Shown here: in pieces, positions 51,586 to 59,756 of the stretch
How the letters are laid out: every line of letters begins with the position of its first letter
Numbering within the stretch: position 1 is the first letter of the stretch
DNA from: Piscinibacter defluvii
GTDB lineage: Bacteria > Pseudomonadota > Gammaproteobacteria > Burkholderiales > Burkholderiaceae_C
DNA length: 64,000 nucleotides
NCBI RefSeq assembly: GCF_004011805.1
Contig: NZ_RCHJ01000003.1
Span: 186,001 to 250,000, forward strand
Direction of reading: 5' to 3'
The notes under the pieces: model-generated
Databases searched by the model: none
Told to the model about the DNA's origin: nothing
What the model saw: the letters and a program-made list of their open reading frames with translations, nothing else
Translations under genes and position numbers: made by a program

Positions 51586-52509
51586 TCAGGCCGCCAGCCG
51601 CTGCGCGCCGCCACCGGAGGACTGCGAGAACGCGGCCAGCCCGTCGGCGAGGTGGTCGATCAGGCGGCGCAGGCGTGCGGGCATCAGCGTGCGGTGCGGG
51701 AACACCACCGAGACGACGTACTCGCCCAGCGGCACGTCGGCCAGCACGCGGACCAGCCGGCCCAGTGAGAGTTCGTCGGCCACCACGAAGGCGGGCGCCT
51801 GGATCAGCCCCAGCCCCGCGACCGCGAAGCCCTTCAGCGCCTCCGCGCTGTTGGCCCGGATGACCTCGGTCGCCTCGGGCGCGCCCGTGACGAGGCGCAG
51901 CCCGCCGGCCGGGCCGCGCTCGGACGGGACCTGCAGCACCGGGTGGGCCCGCAGGTCCTCCACCGTGGCCGGCACGCCGTGGCGTTCGAGGTACGCGGGC
52001 GCCGCCGCCAGCACCGCCGGGCTGGCGGCGATGCGGCGTGCGCTGAGCGATGAATCCGCCAGGCGCGTCGACACGCGCACCGCGGCGTCGAAGCCGCGGC
52101 TCACCGGATCGACGGGGTGGTCGCAGAAATCCAGGTCCAGCTTCAGGCGCGGATGGCGCGCGCGGAACTGCGCCAGCAGTGGCACGAGGTGGCGCGTGCC
52201 CAGCGTCACCGGCATGGTCAGGCGCAAGGTGCCGCTGACCTCGCCGCTGGACTCGCCGCGCAACGCGGCTTCGAGCTCCTCGAGCTCGGCGAGCGAGCGC
52301 CCGGCGGCCTGCAGGTAGCGCTCGCCGGCCTCGGTCAGGCGCACCTGGCGCGTGGTGCGGTGGAGCAGGCGGGTGCCGATGCGGGCCTCCAGCGCCTTGA
52401 CCGCGCGGGTCACCTGCGGCGGCGCCACGTCGAGCCGGCGTGCGGCCTCGGCGAAGCCGCCAGCCTCGGCGACCTGGATGAAGGTCTTCATCGCTTGCAG
52501 GGTGTCCAT
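51586..52509 (-). CDS. LysR-type transcriptional regulator (first)
   Basis: 307-residue LysR regulator. The winged HTH spans about residues 1-60 (MDTLQAMKTFIQVAEAGGFAEA onward), followed by a helical linker and the periplasmic-binding-fold effector domain from about 90. The start at 52509 is set by the family start; the long frame upstream to 52740 has no HTH. An 8-base inverted repeat (AGGTCAAG / CTTGACCT) with 50 bases between arms lies in the 193-base region shared with the divergent DUF523 gene and is a candidate autoregulatory site. The target is probably the DUF523 gene or neighbours; this is inference. It follows the decayed gene on the same strand, 16 bases upstream of it. Confidence 0.94.
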   Translation of the reverse strand: MDTLQAMKTFIQVAEAGGFAEAARRLDVAPPQVTRAVKALEARIGTRLLHRTTRQVRLTEAGERYLQAAGRSLAELEELEAALRGESSGEVSGTLRLTMPVTLGTRHLVPLLAQFRARHPRLKLDLDFCDHPVDPVSRGFDAAVRVSTRLADSSLSARRIAASPAVLAAAPAYLERHGVPATVEDLRAHPVLQVPSERGPAGGLRLVTGAPEATEVIRANSAEALKGFAVAGLGLIQAPAFVVADELSLGRLVRVLADVPLGEYVVSVVFPHRTLMPARLRRLIDHLADGLAAFSQSSGGGAQRLAA

Positions 52510-52568
52510 GGGCACGTTGGGGGTGGTGGCAGGGCGGTGATGGCACTGTCGGGCTTCCCATGGCCGGA

Positions 52569-52634
52569 AGGTCAAGTCCGGTGCGCGGGAAACCCGCAAC
52601 GCGCGGCGGGTCGGGGCGGGCGCGGGCTTGACCT
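52569..52634. promoter_or_regulatory. Inverted-repeat control region between LysR and DUF523 genes
   Basis: Perfect 8-base arms AGGTCAAG (52569-52576) and CTTGACCT (52627-52634) flank a 50-base core that contains GCGGGAAACCCGC (52585-52597), another perfect palindrome. Each arm includes TTGACC reading outward, a -35-like hexamer for each of the two divergent genes. No matching -10 elements are obvious at normal spacing. The layout fits a divergent promoter bound by the LysR protein. Confidence 0.5.
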
Positions 52635-52702
52635 GGCCACGTGGCCGCGTGCGAAGCTGCGCGCAGCGGGGCCCGTGCGGCGGCCCCGGCAGGAGTGCCC
52701 GA

Positions 52703-53209
52703 ATGCCATTCGTTCTCGTGAGTTCGTGCCTGCTGGGCAACCCGGTGCGCTACGACGGTGCGCACAAGCGCTCCGGCAGCGCGGTGCTGCAGCGCTGGCT
52801 CGCGCAGGGCCAGGTCGTGCCGGTCTGCCCGGAGCTGGCCGGCGGGCTGCCGGTGCCGCGCCCGCCGGCGGAGATCGCCGGCGGCGCCGGTGGCGCGGCT
52901 GTGCTCGCCGGCCTGGCGCGGGTGGTCGATCCGCAGGCGAACGACCTGACCGGGGCCTTCGTCGCCGGCGCGCACGAGGCCTTGCGCCTGGTGCGGAAGC
53001 ACGGCATACGCGTGGCGGTGCTGAAGGAGAACAGCCCGTCGTGCGGCTCGAGCCACATTCACGACGGCTACTTCGGCGGCACGCTGGTGCCCGGGTCCGG
53101 CGTTGCCGCGGCACTGCTCGCGCGCGAGGGCGTGCACGTGTTCGGCGAGCAGGAGTTCGATGCCGCCGACGCGCTCCTGCGCAGCCTGGGCGACGCGCAA
53201 TCGCCTTGA
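52703..53209 (+). CDS. DUF523 family protein
   Basis: 168-residue DUF523 protein. Family blocks visible are VSSCLLGNPVRYDG near the start, VPVCPELAGGLPVPRPPAEI, and KENSPSCGSSHIHDG; the three conserved Cys (C9 and those in VCPE and SPSCG) could bind metal or a cofactor. The family has no proven activity; in E. coli-type proteins it is fused to a DUF1722 domain, absent here. AGGAG lies eight bases before the ATG at 52703. It is divergent from the LysR gene and probably controlled with it. A DoxX-family gene follows after 135 bases. Confidence 0.92.
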   Translation: MPFVLVSSCLLGNPVRYDGAHKRSGSAVLQRWLAQGQVVPVCPELAGGLPVPRPPAEIAGGAGGAAVLAGLARVVDPQANDLTGAFVAGAHEALRLVRKHGIRVAVLKENSPSCGSSHIHDGYFGGTLVPGSGVAAALLAREGVHVFGEQEFDAADALLRSLGDAQSP

Positions 53210-53344
53210 CCGGGGCCACCCGCCTGCGCATTCCTGCAGACCCGATCCGCGCATCCGGCCAATGGCGCCGGCGCGTCGCCGTTCCTAGATTCCCGTCACG
53301 ACCGCCGGCAGCCCGCCGCGCGGCGCCGATGAAAGGAATCTGCC

Positions 53345-53773
53345 ATGTCCACCCTCGTGATGCCCGCGCCGCGGGCCGTCTCCCTCGCTGCCTTCGGGCC
53401 CACCGTGCTGCGCCTGGCGCTCGGCGCCATGTGGCTGAGCCACGGGCTCGTGCTCAAGCTGATGACCTTCGGCATCGCCGGCCTGGCCGGCTGGCTGGCC
53501 TCGGTCGGCCTGCCCCCGGCGCTGGCCTGGCCCTTGACGCTGGCCGAGATCGCCGGCGGCGTGCTGATCCTGCTGGGCTGGCACGGGCGCTGGGTGTCGC
53601 TCGTGCTGCTGCCGATCCTGCTCGGTGCCACGGCCATCCACGCCGGCAACGGCTGGGTGTTCACCAGCGCCAACGGCGGCTGGGAGTACCCGCTGTTCCT
53701 GCTGGCCGCCTCGCTGGCCCACGTGCTGATGGGCGACGGCGCCTTCGCGCTGCGCGGCGTCGGGAGCCGCTGA
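53345..53773 (+). CDS. DoxX-family membrane protein
   Basis: 142-residue inner-membrane protein with four hydrophobic helices. The DoxX pattern is visible in GPTVLRLALGAMWLSHG at the start, in the loop FGIAGLAGWLASVGLPPALAW, and in LAEIAGGVLILLG. The family includes thiosulfate:quinone oxidoreductase subunits, MhqP- and YphA-like proteins. AAAGGA precedes the ATG by seven bases. Its stop overlaps the ATG of the glutathione transferase gene as TGATG, so the two are translationally coupled. A role in handling redox-active or thiol compounds fits this pairing; this is inference. Confidence 0.88.
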   Translation: MSTLVMPAPRAVSLAAFGPTVLRLALGAMWLSHGLVLKLMTFGIAGLAGWLASVGLPPALAWPLTLAEIAGGVLILLGWHGRWVSLVLLPILLGATAIHAGNGWVFTSANGGWEYPLFLLAASLAHVLMGDGAFALRGVGSR

Positions 53774-54489
53774 TGGAGCGCCTCGAACTGGTCAGCCACG
53801 CGCTGTGCCCCTACGTGCAGCGTGCCGCCATCGCGCTGGCCGAGAAGGGCGTGCCCTTCACCCGCACGGTGATCGACCTGGCCGCGAAACCGGACTGGTT
53901 CGTGCGCCTCTCGCCGCTCGGCAAGGTGCCGCTGCTGCGGGTGGACGGCGAAGTGCTGTTCGAGTCGGCCGCGATCCTCGAGTACCTGGAGGACACCCAG
54001 GCCCCCGCGCTGCACCCGGCCGATGCGCTGGCGCGGGCGCGCCACCGCGCCTGGATCGAGTTCGGCTCGGCCGTGCTGAACGACCTCTGGCTCTTCTACA
54101 CCGCGCCCGCGGCGGGCTTCGAGGCGCGCCGCCTGGCGCTGCGCGACATGCTGGTGCGCCTCGAGGCGGCCCTCGGCGCCGGGCCCTGGTTCGCCGGCGC
54201 GCGCTTCTCGCTGGTCGACGCGGTGTTCGGCCCGGTGTTCCGCTACTGGGAGGCCTTTGACGCGATCGACACCATGGGCGCCTTCGGCCTGCTCGACGGC
54301 CTGCCTCGCGTCGCAGCCTGGCGCGCCGCGCTGGCGGCGCGGCCCTCGGTGCGCGCGGCCGTCGCGCCGGACTACGCGGCACGCCTGCGCGACTACATCG
54401 AGGCCCAGGGCGGACATCTCGCCGACTTGTCGCGTGCCGCCCGGCGCGCGCACACTGCCGGGCATGCCGAGCCTGCCCGACTGGGATGA
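53773..54489 (+). CDS. Glutathione S-transferase family protein
   Basis: 238-residue cytosolic transferase. An N-terminal thioredoxin-like domain (residues 1-80) has the start LVSHALCPYVQRAAIALAEKG with Cys in CPYV, the cis-Pro in GKVPLL, and the glutathione-binding ES in VLFESAAILEYLE. A helical C-terminal domain with the usual FSLVDAVFGPVF follows. The Cys in the active-site position suggests an omega- or beta-like, possibly thiol-transferase class. Its 3-prime end overlaps the start of the next LysR gene by 26 bases, and it is coupled to the DoxX gene upstream. Confidence 0.92.
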   Translation: MERLELVSHALCPYVQRAAIALAEKGVPFTRTVIDLAAKPDWFVRLSPLGKVPLLRVDGEVLFESAAILEYLEDTQAPALHPADALARARHRAWIEFGSAVLNDLWLFYTAPAAGFEARRLALRDMLVRLEAALGAGPWFAGARFSLVDAVFGPVFRYWEAFDAIDTMGAFGLLDGLPRVAAWRAALAARPSVRAAVAPDYAARLRDYIEAQGGHLADLSRAARRAHTAGHAEPARLG

Positions 54490-55351
54490 CCTGCGCCACT
54501 TCCTCGCCGTGGTCGAGCGCGGCTCGATCTCCGGCGCGGCGGCGCTGCTGCAGGTCAACCACTCGACCGTGCTGCGCCGCATCGCCGCGCTGGAGGAGGG
54601 TCTGGGCCAGCGCCTGTTCGACCGCCTGCCCGGCGGTTATGTGCTGACCGCGCAGGGCCATGCGCTGGCCGAAGGCCTGGCCGGCGTGCAGGAGCGCATC
54701 GAGGCGGCGCAGCGCAGCGTGCAGGGCGGCGACGAACGCCTGCACGGCAGCCTGCGCCTGACCACCACCGACACCCTGCTGCAGGGCCTGCTGCTGCCGG
54801 TGCTGGCCGGCTTCCGCGCGCGCCATCCCCAGGTGCAGCTCGAGCTGACGGTCGGCAACAGCCTGCTCAGCCTGACGCAGCGCGAGGCCGACGTCGCGGT
54901 GCGCGGCACCAACCAGCCGCCGGAGAACCTGGTCGGCCGCCAGGCCGGGGTGATCCGCACGGCGCTGTATGCGTCGCCCGCCTACCTCGCCACGCTGCCG
55001 CCCGAGGCGACGCGCGACCACTGGCACTGGGTTGCGCTGGACGCCTCGCTGGCCCACCTGGCGCAGGCACGGCGGGTGCGCGACGAGGTCGACCCGGCGC
55101 GCATTGCGGTGCGGCTGGACACGCTGGTCGGCATGGCCGACGCGGTGGCCGCGGGCCTGGGGGTGGGCTGGCTGCTGTGCCCGCTGGCGGCGCAGCGGCC
55201 CGGCCTCGTGGAACTCGCGCCGCCCGACCCGGCGATGGACACCGGCGTCTGGGTGCTGACGCACCCGGACCTGCGCCAGGTGGCGCGGGTGCGCGCGTTG
55301 ACCGGCTTCCTGCACGAGGCGCTCGCGGCCGATCCGCGCCTGCGGCGCTGA
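54464..55351 (+). CDS. LysR-type transcriptional regulator (second)
   Basis: 295-residue LysR regulator with HTH at residues 5-65 (DDLRHFLAVVERGSISGAAALLQVNHSTVLRRI) and an effector domain from about 90. It starts within the last 26 bases of the GST gene, so it is translated from the same message, which is unusual for a LysR gene and suggests it monitors a product of the DoxX/GST pair. The Ser-Thr substituted HTH (QVNHSTVLRRIAALEE) is the subgroup with a VNHST-type recognition helix. It ends 94 bases before the GntR gene, where a GTATAC palindrome lies. Confidence 0.93.
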   Translation: MPSLPDWDDLRHFLAVVERGSISGAAALLQVNHSTVLRRIAALEEGLGQRLFDRLPGGYVLTAQGHALAEGLAGVQERIEAAQRSVQGGDERLHGSLRLTTTDTLLQGLLLPVLAGFRARHPQVQLELTVGNSLLSLTQREADVAVRGTNQPPENLVGRQAGVIRTALYASPAYLATLPPEATRDHWHWVALDASLAHLAQARRVRDEVDPARIAVRLDTLVGMADAVAAGLGVGWLLCPLAAQRPGLVELAPPDPAMDTGVWVLTHPDLRQVARVRALTGFLHEALAADPRLRR

Positions 55352-55391
55352 GCGTCGGGCCGCCGGCTGGCACGCCTCCTGCGTACGGGCG

Positions 55392-55401
55392 TTGTATACA
55401 G
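55392..55401. promoter_or_regulatory. GTATAC operator candidate before the GntR gene
   Basis: TTGTATACAG contains the perfect palindrome TGTATACA at 55393-55400, 46 bases before the GntR start codon. FCD-type GntR regulators often bind TGTATACA-like sites, and the stretch is AT-rich in a GC-rich neighbourhood. It could serve autoregulation of the regulator and of the transporter operon. Confidence 0.62.
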
Positions 55402-55445
55402 CCCTGGCATGCAGGGCTGGCGTCCCGCTCGCACCAGCCCCGCGC

Positions 55446-56183
55446 ATGAGCCGCCCCGTTTCGAGCCCCGAGAGCACCGCCGTGCGCCATCCGGATGCGA
55501 TCGCCGATCGCATCCTGGAGGCCATCCGCGCCGGCCGCATCGTGGCGGGGCAGAAGCTCGGTGAGCAGGCGCTGGCGGCGCTGTTCGGCGTCAGCCGCAC
55601 CCTGGTGCGCGAGGCGCTCGGCCGGCTGTCGGCGCGCGGCATGGTGCAGGTGCTGCCCGGCCGCGGCTGGCAGGTGGTGCAGCCCTCGGCCGCCGAGGCG
55701 CGCGATGCCTTCGCGGCGCGCACGGCCATCGAGGCGGGCCTGCTGCACACCCTGCCCGGGCCGCTGCCCGCGCCGGCGCTGCGCCGGCTGAAGAAGCACG
55801 TCGCGCAGGAGCGAGCCGCGCTGCGCTCGGGTGATGCGGCCCAACGCAGCTACCTGCTGGGCGACTTCCACGTCTGCCTGGCCGAATGTGCCGGCAGTCC
55901 CTTGCTGGCGGAGATCCTGCGCAACCTCACCGCGCGCACCACGCTGATCGCGGCGCTGTACCAGAGCAACGCCGACGCGCGGCGCTCCTGTGCGGACCAT
56001 GCCGAGATCGTGGCCGCGCTGGAGCAGGGCGACCACGCCGCCGCCACTCAACTGCTGCGTCAGCACATCGAACAAGTCGCCCAGGGGCTGCGCAGCCCCG
56101 GGGACGCCGACGACGCGCTCGCCTCCCTGCGTGCGGCCCTGCTGCCGACACGCGGCCTCTTCACGTCCCTCCAGGAGAACTGA
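55446..56183 (+). CDS. GntR-family (FadR/FCD) transcriptional regulator
   Basis: 245-residue regulator with an N-terminal winged HTH (about 15-80, including LFGVSRTLVREALGRLSARGMVQVLPGRG) and a helical FCD effector domain (90-220) with probable metal ligands (DFHVCLAE, ADHAEIVAAL). The ATG at 55446 is chosen; an in-frame extension to 55392 lies over the operator. It precedes the SBP, two permeases and ATPase of an amino-acid transporter by 3 bases, all in one direction, so it is very likely the local regulator and part of the operon. FCD members usually respond to organic acids or amino acids. Confidence 0.93.
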   Translation: MSRPVSSPESTAVRHPDAIADRILEAIRAGRIVAGQKLGEQALAALFGVSRTLVREALGRLSARGMVQVLPGRGWQVVQPSAAEARDAFAARTAIEAGLLHTLPGPLPAPALRRLKKHVAQERAALRSGDAAQRSYLLGDFHVCLAECAGSPLLAEILRNLTARTTLIAALYQSNADARRSCADHAEIVAALEQGDHAAATQLLRQHIEQVAQGLRSPGDADDALASLRAALLPTRGLFTSLQEN

Positions 56184-56186
56184 CCC

Positions 56187-56975
56187 ATGCAACGCCGATC
56201 GATCCTTCTCGCCCCGCTGCTTGCTGCGCTGCTCGCGCTGCCGCTGGCCGCCGGTGCCCAGACCGCGCTGGACGACATCCTCGCGCGCAAGCAGATCAAC
56301 ATCGCGATCCCGACCGACTTCCCGCCCTACGGCTTCGTCGCCACCGACCTCAAGCCGCAGGGCCTGGACGTCGACATGGCGAACCTGATCGCCGGCAAAC
56401 TGGGTGTCAAGGCCGAGCTGATCCCGGTGACCAGTGCCAACCGCATCCCCTACCTGCAGACGCGCAAGGCCGACCTGGTGATCTCGACCCTCGGAAAGAA
56501 CGCCGAACGCGAGAAGGTGATCGACTTCACCGCCGCCTACTCGCCGTTCTTCCAGGCCGTGTTCGCGGCCAAGAGCCTGCCGCTGAAGAGCTGGGCCGAG
56601 CTGGACGGCAAGACCGTCGGCGTGACCCGCGGTGCGATGGAAGACATGGAGCTGAGCAAGGTGGCCCCTGCCGGTGCGGACATCAAGCGCTTCGAGGACA
56701 ACAACGCCACCGTCTCGGCCTTCGTCTCCGGCCAGGTGCAGGTGATCGCCACCGGCGCCTCGGTGGCCGGTGCGATGATGTTCAGGAACCCGCAGCTGGG
56801 CACCGAGTTCAAGCTGCTGATCAAGGACTCGCCCAACTTCATCGGCGTGGCCAAGGGCGAGGACAAGCTGCGCCTGAAGGTCAACGAGATCATCGCCGCT
56901 GCCAAGGCCAGCGGCGAGCTCGATGCCCTGGCCAAGCGGTGGCTCGGCCGCCCGGCCGGCGAGCTGCCGCAGTAA
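56187..56975 (+). CDS. Amino-acid ABC transporter periplasmic binding protein
   Basis: 262-residue SBP_bac_3 protein. The signal peptide covers residues 1-24 (cleaved after AGA), with no lipobox, so it is a soluble periplasmic protein, unlike the paralogue at 32801. Family blocks are INIAIPTDFPPYGF, VDMANLIAGKLGV and KADLVISTLGKNAEREKVIDF, with the Arg of the amino-acid carboxylate clamp in AEREK. It is followed by two permeases and an ATPase, and led by the GntR regulator, forming a complete importer. The specific ligand is not readable. Confidence 0.94.
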   Translation: MQRRSILLAPLLAALLALPLAAGAQTALDDILARKQINIAIPTDFPPYGFVATDLKPQGLDVDMANLIAGKLGVKAELIPVTSANRIPYLQTRKADLVISTLGKNAEREKVIDFTAAYSPFFQAVFAAKSLPLKSWAELDGKTVGVTRGAMEDMELSKVAPAGADIKRFEDNNATVSAFVSGQVQVIATGASVAGAMMFRNPQLGTEFKLLIKDSPNFIGVAKGEDKLRLKVNEIIAAAKASGELDALAKRWLGRPAGELPQ

Positions 56976-56982
56976 GGCCCGG

Positions 56983-57645
56983 ATGATCGCCCTCGACTTC
57001 GGCGCGGTGCTGGTCGACTGGCCGCTGCTCGCGCGCGGCACGGCCATGACCGTGGGCCTCACGGCGGTGAGCGCGCTGCTCGGCGTGGCGCTCGGCACCG
57101 CCTGCGCCTGGGCGCGCACCTGGGGCCCGCGGCCGCTGGCGCTGCTCGTGGGCGCCTACGTGGAGCTGATCCGCAACACGCCGTTCATCGTGCAGCTGTT
57201 CTTCGTGTTCTTCGGCCTGCCGGGGCTGGGCGTGAAGCTGACGCCCGAACTCGCCTCGGTGATCGCGATGGTGGTGAACCTGGGCGCCTACGCGGCGGAG
57301 ATCGTGCGGGCCGGCGTCGCGGCCACGCCGCGCGGCCAGATCGAGGCAGCGCAAAGCCTGGCGATGACCCCCGCCCAGGTGTTCACCCGCGTGGTGCTGC
57401 CGCCGGCGCTGGCGCGGGTGTGGCCGGCACTGGTGAGCCAGATCGTGATCGTCATGCTGGGCTCGGCGGTGTGCGGCCAGATCGCGACGCAGGAGCTCTC
57501 GTACTACGCCAACCTGATCCACAGCCGCAACTTTCGCTCGTTCGAGGCGACCTTGATCGCGGCCGCGATCTACCTCGGGCTCGCGATCGGTCTGCGCCAG
57601 TTGCTCGCCTGGGCCGGCCCGCGCTTCATTTTCAGAAGGGCGTGA
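56983..57645 (+). CDS. Amino-acid ABC transporter permease 1
   Basis: 220-residue HisM/HisQ-type permease with five hydrophobic helices. The blocks LIRNTPFIVQLFFVFFG and the EAA loop GQIEAAQSLAMTPAQVFTRVVLPPALARVWPALVSQ are typical. It lies 7 bases after the binding protein gene, and 1 base before the next permease gene. The heterodimer with permease 2 is expected. ATG 56983 is chosen since the 20-residue upstream extension would be Arg-rich and outside the family. Confidence 0.93.
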   Translation: MIALDFGAVLVDWPLLARGTAMTVGLTAVSALLGVALGTACAWARTWGPRPLALLVGAYVELIRNTPFIVQLFFVFFGLPGLGVKLTPELASVIAMVVNLGAYAAEIVRAGVAATPRGQIEAAQSLAMTPAQVFTRVVLPPALARVWPALVSQIVIVMLGSAVCGQIATQELSYYANLIHSRNFRSFEATLIAAAIYLGLAIGLRQLLAWAGPRFIFRRA

Positions 57646-57646
57646 C

Positions 57647-58297
57647 ATGGTCGACTTCACCCTCTGGGACATCCTCCGCAACCTGCTGCTCGCCGCGCGC
57701 TGGACCATCGCGCTCTCGCTGATCGCCTTCGTCGGCGGCGGGCTCGTGGGGGCCGCGCTGCTGGCCGCGCGCCTGGCGCGCTGGCCCGGCGCGGAGCGCG
57801 GCGTGGCGCTGTATGTGCAGCTGTTCCAGGGCACGCCGCTGCTGATGCAGCTGTTCCTGGCCTACTTCGGCCTCGCGCTGCTGGGACTGAACGTCTCGGC
57901 CTGGTGGGCCGCCGGCCTGGCGCTCACGCTCTACAGCAGCGCCTTCCTCACCGAGATCTGGCGCGGCTGCGTGAACGCCATTCCCAAGGGCCAGTGGGAG
58001 GCCTCGGCCAGCCTCGCGCTGAGCCTGCCGGAGCAGCTGCGCCACGTGATCTTCCCGCAGGCATTGCGCATCGCCGTGGCGCCGACGGTGGGCTTTCTCG
58101 TGCAGGTGATCAAGGGCACGGCGCTGGCTTCGGTGATCGGCTTCATCGAGCTCACCAAGGCCGGCACGATGATCACCAACGCCACCTTCCGGCCCTTCAT
58201 GGTGTACGGCTGCGTGGCGCTCGTCTACTTCGCGCTGTGCTACCCGGTGTCGCTGGCCAGCCGCTCGCTCGAAAGGAAACTCCAAGGTGCCCGCTGA
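57647..58297 (+). CDS. Amino-acid ABC transporter permease 2
   Basis: 216-residue permease with five helices and family blocks LFQGTPLLMQLFLAYFG, GQWEASASLALSLPEQLRHVIFPQALRIAVAPTVG and KGTALASVIGFIELTKAGTM. It begins one base after the stop of permease 1 and overlaps the start of the ATPase gene by 11 bases. The second EAA loop is intact, so the two permeases should form a heterodimeric channel. Confidence 0.93.
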   Translation: MVDFTLWDILRNLLLAARWTIALSLIAFVGGGLVGAALLAARLARWPGAERGVALYVQLFQGTPLLMQLFLAYFGLALLGLNVSAWWAAGLALTLYSSAFLTEIWRGCVNAIPKGQWEASASLALSLPEQLRHVIFPQALRIAVAPTVGFLVQVIKGTALASVIGFIELTKAGTMITNATFRPFMVYGCVALVYFALCYPVSLASRSLERKLQGAR

Positions 58298-59030
58298 TCC
58301 CGCCATCGTCACCATCCAGGGCCTGCGCAAGCGCTACGGAGCCAACGAGGTGCTCAAGGGCATCGATCTCGCGGTGCCGCGCGGCGAGGTGGTCGCCATC
58401 ATCGGCAAGAGCGGTTCGGGCAAGAGCACGCTGCTGCGCTGCATCAACGGGCTGGAGGAGTTCCAGGACGGCGCACTGCAGGTCGACGGCCAGGCCCTGC
58501 GCCATGGCGATGCCCGCGCGATGCGTGCGCTGCGCCAGCACGTGGGCATGATCTTCCAGAGCTTCAACCTGTTCCCGCACCTCAGCGTGGGCCGCAACGT
58601 GATGCTCGCGCCGGGGCTCGTCAAGAAGCGCGCTGCGGCCGAAGGCGAGGCGAGGGCGCGCCAGCTGCTCGAGCGCGTGGGCCTGGCGGATAAGTTCGAC
58701 GCCTTCCCCGACCAGCTCTCCGGCGGCCAGCAGCAGCGTGTGGCGATCGCCCGCGCGCTGGCCATGGACCCGGCGGTGCTGCTGTGCGACGAGATCACCT
58801 CCGCGCTCGACCCCGAGCTGGTGGGCGAGGTGCTCAAGGTGGTGGAGGCGCTGGCCGAGGAGGGCATGACGCTGCTGATGGTCACGCACGAGATGAACTT
58901 CGCCCGCAAGGTGGCCGACCGCGTGGTGTTCATGCACGCCGGCCGCATCCACGAGATGGGGCCGCCGGCCGAGCTGTTCGCCCACCCGCAGACGGCCGAG
59001 TTGCGGCAGTTCCTGGCGGCGTTGCACTGA
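58287..59030 (+). CDS. Amino-acid ABC transporter ATP-binding protein
   Basis: 247-residue ATPase of the GlnQ/HisP type. Walker A is GKSGSGKST near residues 39-47, the Q-loop is [11 protein letters not shown], the signature is LSGGQQQR, and Walker B is [15 protein letters not shown]. The start is a GTG at 58287, set by an AAAGGAAAC element 5-prime to it; the gene overlaps permease 2 by 11 bases. It could also serve the SBP-permease pair at 32030-33676, which has no ATPase gene of its own. It converges with the TetR gene with no gap. Confidence 0.95.
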   Translation: MPADPAIVTIQGLRKRYGANEVLKGIDLAVPRGEVVAIIGKSGSGKSTLLRCINGLEEFQDGALQVDGQALRHGDARAMRALRQHVGMIFQSFNLFPHLSVGRNVMLAPGLVKKRAAAEGEARARQLLERVGLADKFDAFPDQLSGGQQQRVAIARALAMDPAVLLCDEITSALDPELVGEVLKVVEALAEEGMTLLMVTHEMNFARKVADRVVFMHAGRIHEMGPPAELFAHPQTAELRQFLAALH

Positions 59031-59648
59031 TCAGTCGCCGCGCAGCCCGGCGATGTAGGCGTCGATCGTGCGCTGGCCGACGCGGACCAGATCGAAACTC
59101 TCCGGCGCCAGCAGCCAGTTCTGCATCAGGCCGAGCACCAGGGCGTCGATGCCCAGCGCCGCGCTGCGCGCGGGCACCGTGACGGCGCACAGCCCCAGCC
59201 GGGCAGCGCGGCGCAGGCCGCGCTCCACCTGCTGCACCCGCTCCTGCAGCACGCGCACGCGCCTCGCCCGCACGCCGCGCATGGCCGGGCCGTGTTCCAC
59301 CTTGAACAGCGCGATCTCGAACACGCGCCGCGCCTGTGGGTCGTCCACGGTCGCACGCAGCGCCGCGAGGTAGCTGCTGCGGATCTGCTGCAGCGGGTCG
59401 TCGAGCGCCTTGGCGCCGCTGCGCAGGATCTCGTCCTGCAGCGGCAGCGTGACGCGCTGGAGCATTGCATTGAACAGGTCGGTCTTGTCGCGGAAGTGCC
59501 AGTAGACGGCCCCTCGCGTCACGCCGGCGGCGCGGGCCACCTGCTCGAGCGAGGTCTGCGACACGCCGCGGCGAAGAAATTCGCGCTCGGCCCCGTCGAG
59601 CAGGCGCTCGCGCGTCTGCAGGGCCTCGGCCTTGGTGCGCCGCGCCAT
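59031..59648 (-). CDS. TetR-family repressor (AcrR-like)
   Basis: 205-residue TetR regulator, with an HTH at about residues 10-55 ([16 protein letters not shown], then [29 protein letters not shown]), which is closest to AcrR/TtgR efflux repressors. The ligand-binding domain follows. It is divergent from the RND pump genes, with an 8-base-arm palindrome (59670-59689) in the shared 108-base promoter region. So it is likely to repress itself and the pump, with release by pump substrates; this fits the known logic of the family. Confidence 0.94.
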   Translation of the reverse strand: MARRTKAEALQTRERLLDGAEREFLRRGVSQTSLEQVARAAGVTRGAVYWHFRDKTDLFNAMLQRVTLPLQDEILRSGAKALDDPLQQIRSSYLAALRATVDDPQARRVFEIALFKVEHGPAMRGVRARRVRVLQERVQQVERGLRRAARLGLCAVTVPARSAALGIDALVLGLMQNWLLAPESFDLVRVGQRTIDAYIAGLRGD

Positions 59649-59669
59649 CCGCCGTTACCCCGCACGCCG

Positions 59670-59689
59670 CATACATGCAACCATGTATG
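59670..59689. promoter_or_regulatory. Perfect palindromic operator for the TetR repressor
   Basis: CATACATG and CATGTATG are perfect inverted 8-base arms separated by CAAC. The sequence resembles the ACATACAT/ATGTATGT operators of AcrR, TtgR and BpeR. A TATAGT hexamer (59690-59695) directly abuts the right arm and could be the -10 of the pump promoter, so bound repressor would block it. It lies 22 bases before the repressor start and 68 before the pump membrane-fusion gene. Confidence 0.82.
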
Positions 59690-59756
59690 TATAGTACCCG
59701 GGCAGCCCTGCAGGCCGGGAGGCCGTGTGCGGGGCAGCCCAGAACAAGGAGAACCC

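Noticed and set aside
51454-53254. Long leftward frame through the decayed gene and the LysR gene
   Set aside because: It is a second frame of the LysR gene region; only the piece that can be joined to the decayed gene near 51485-51570 has protein-like character.
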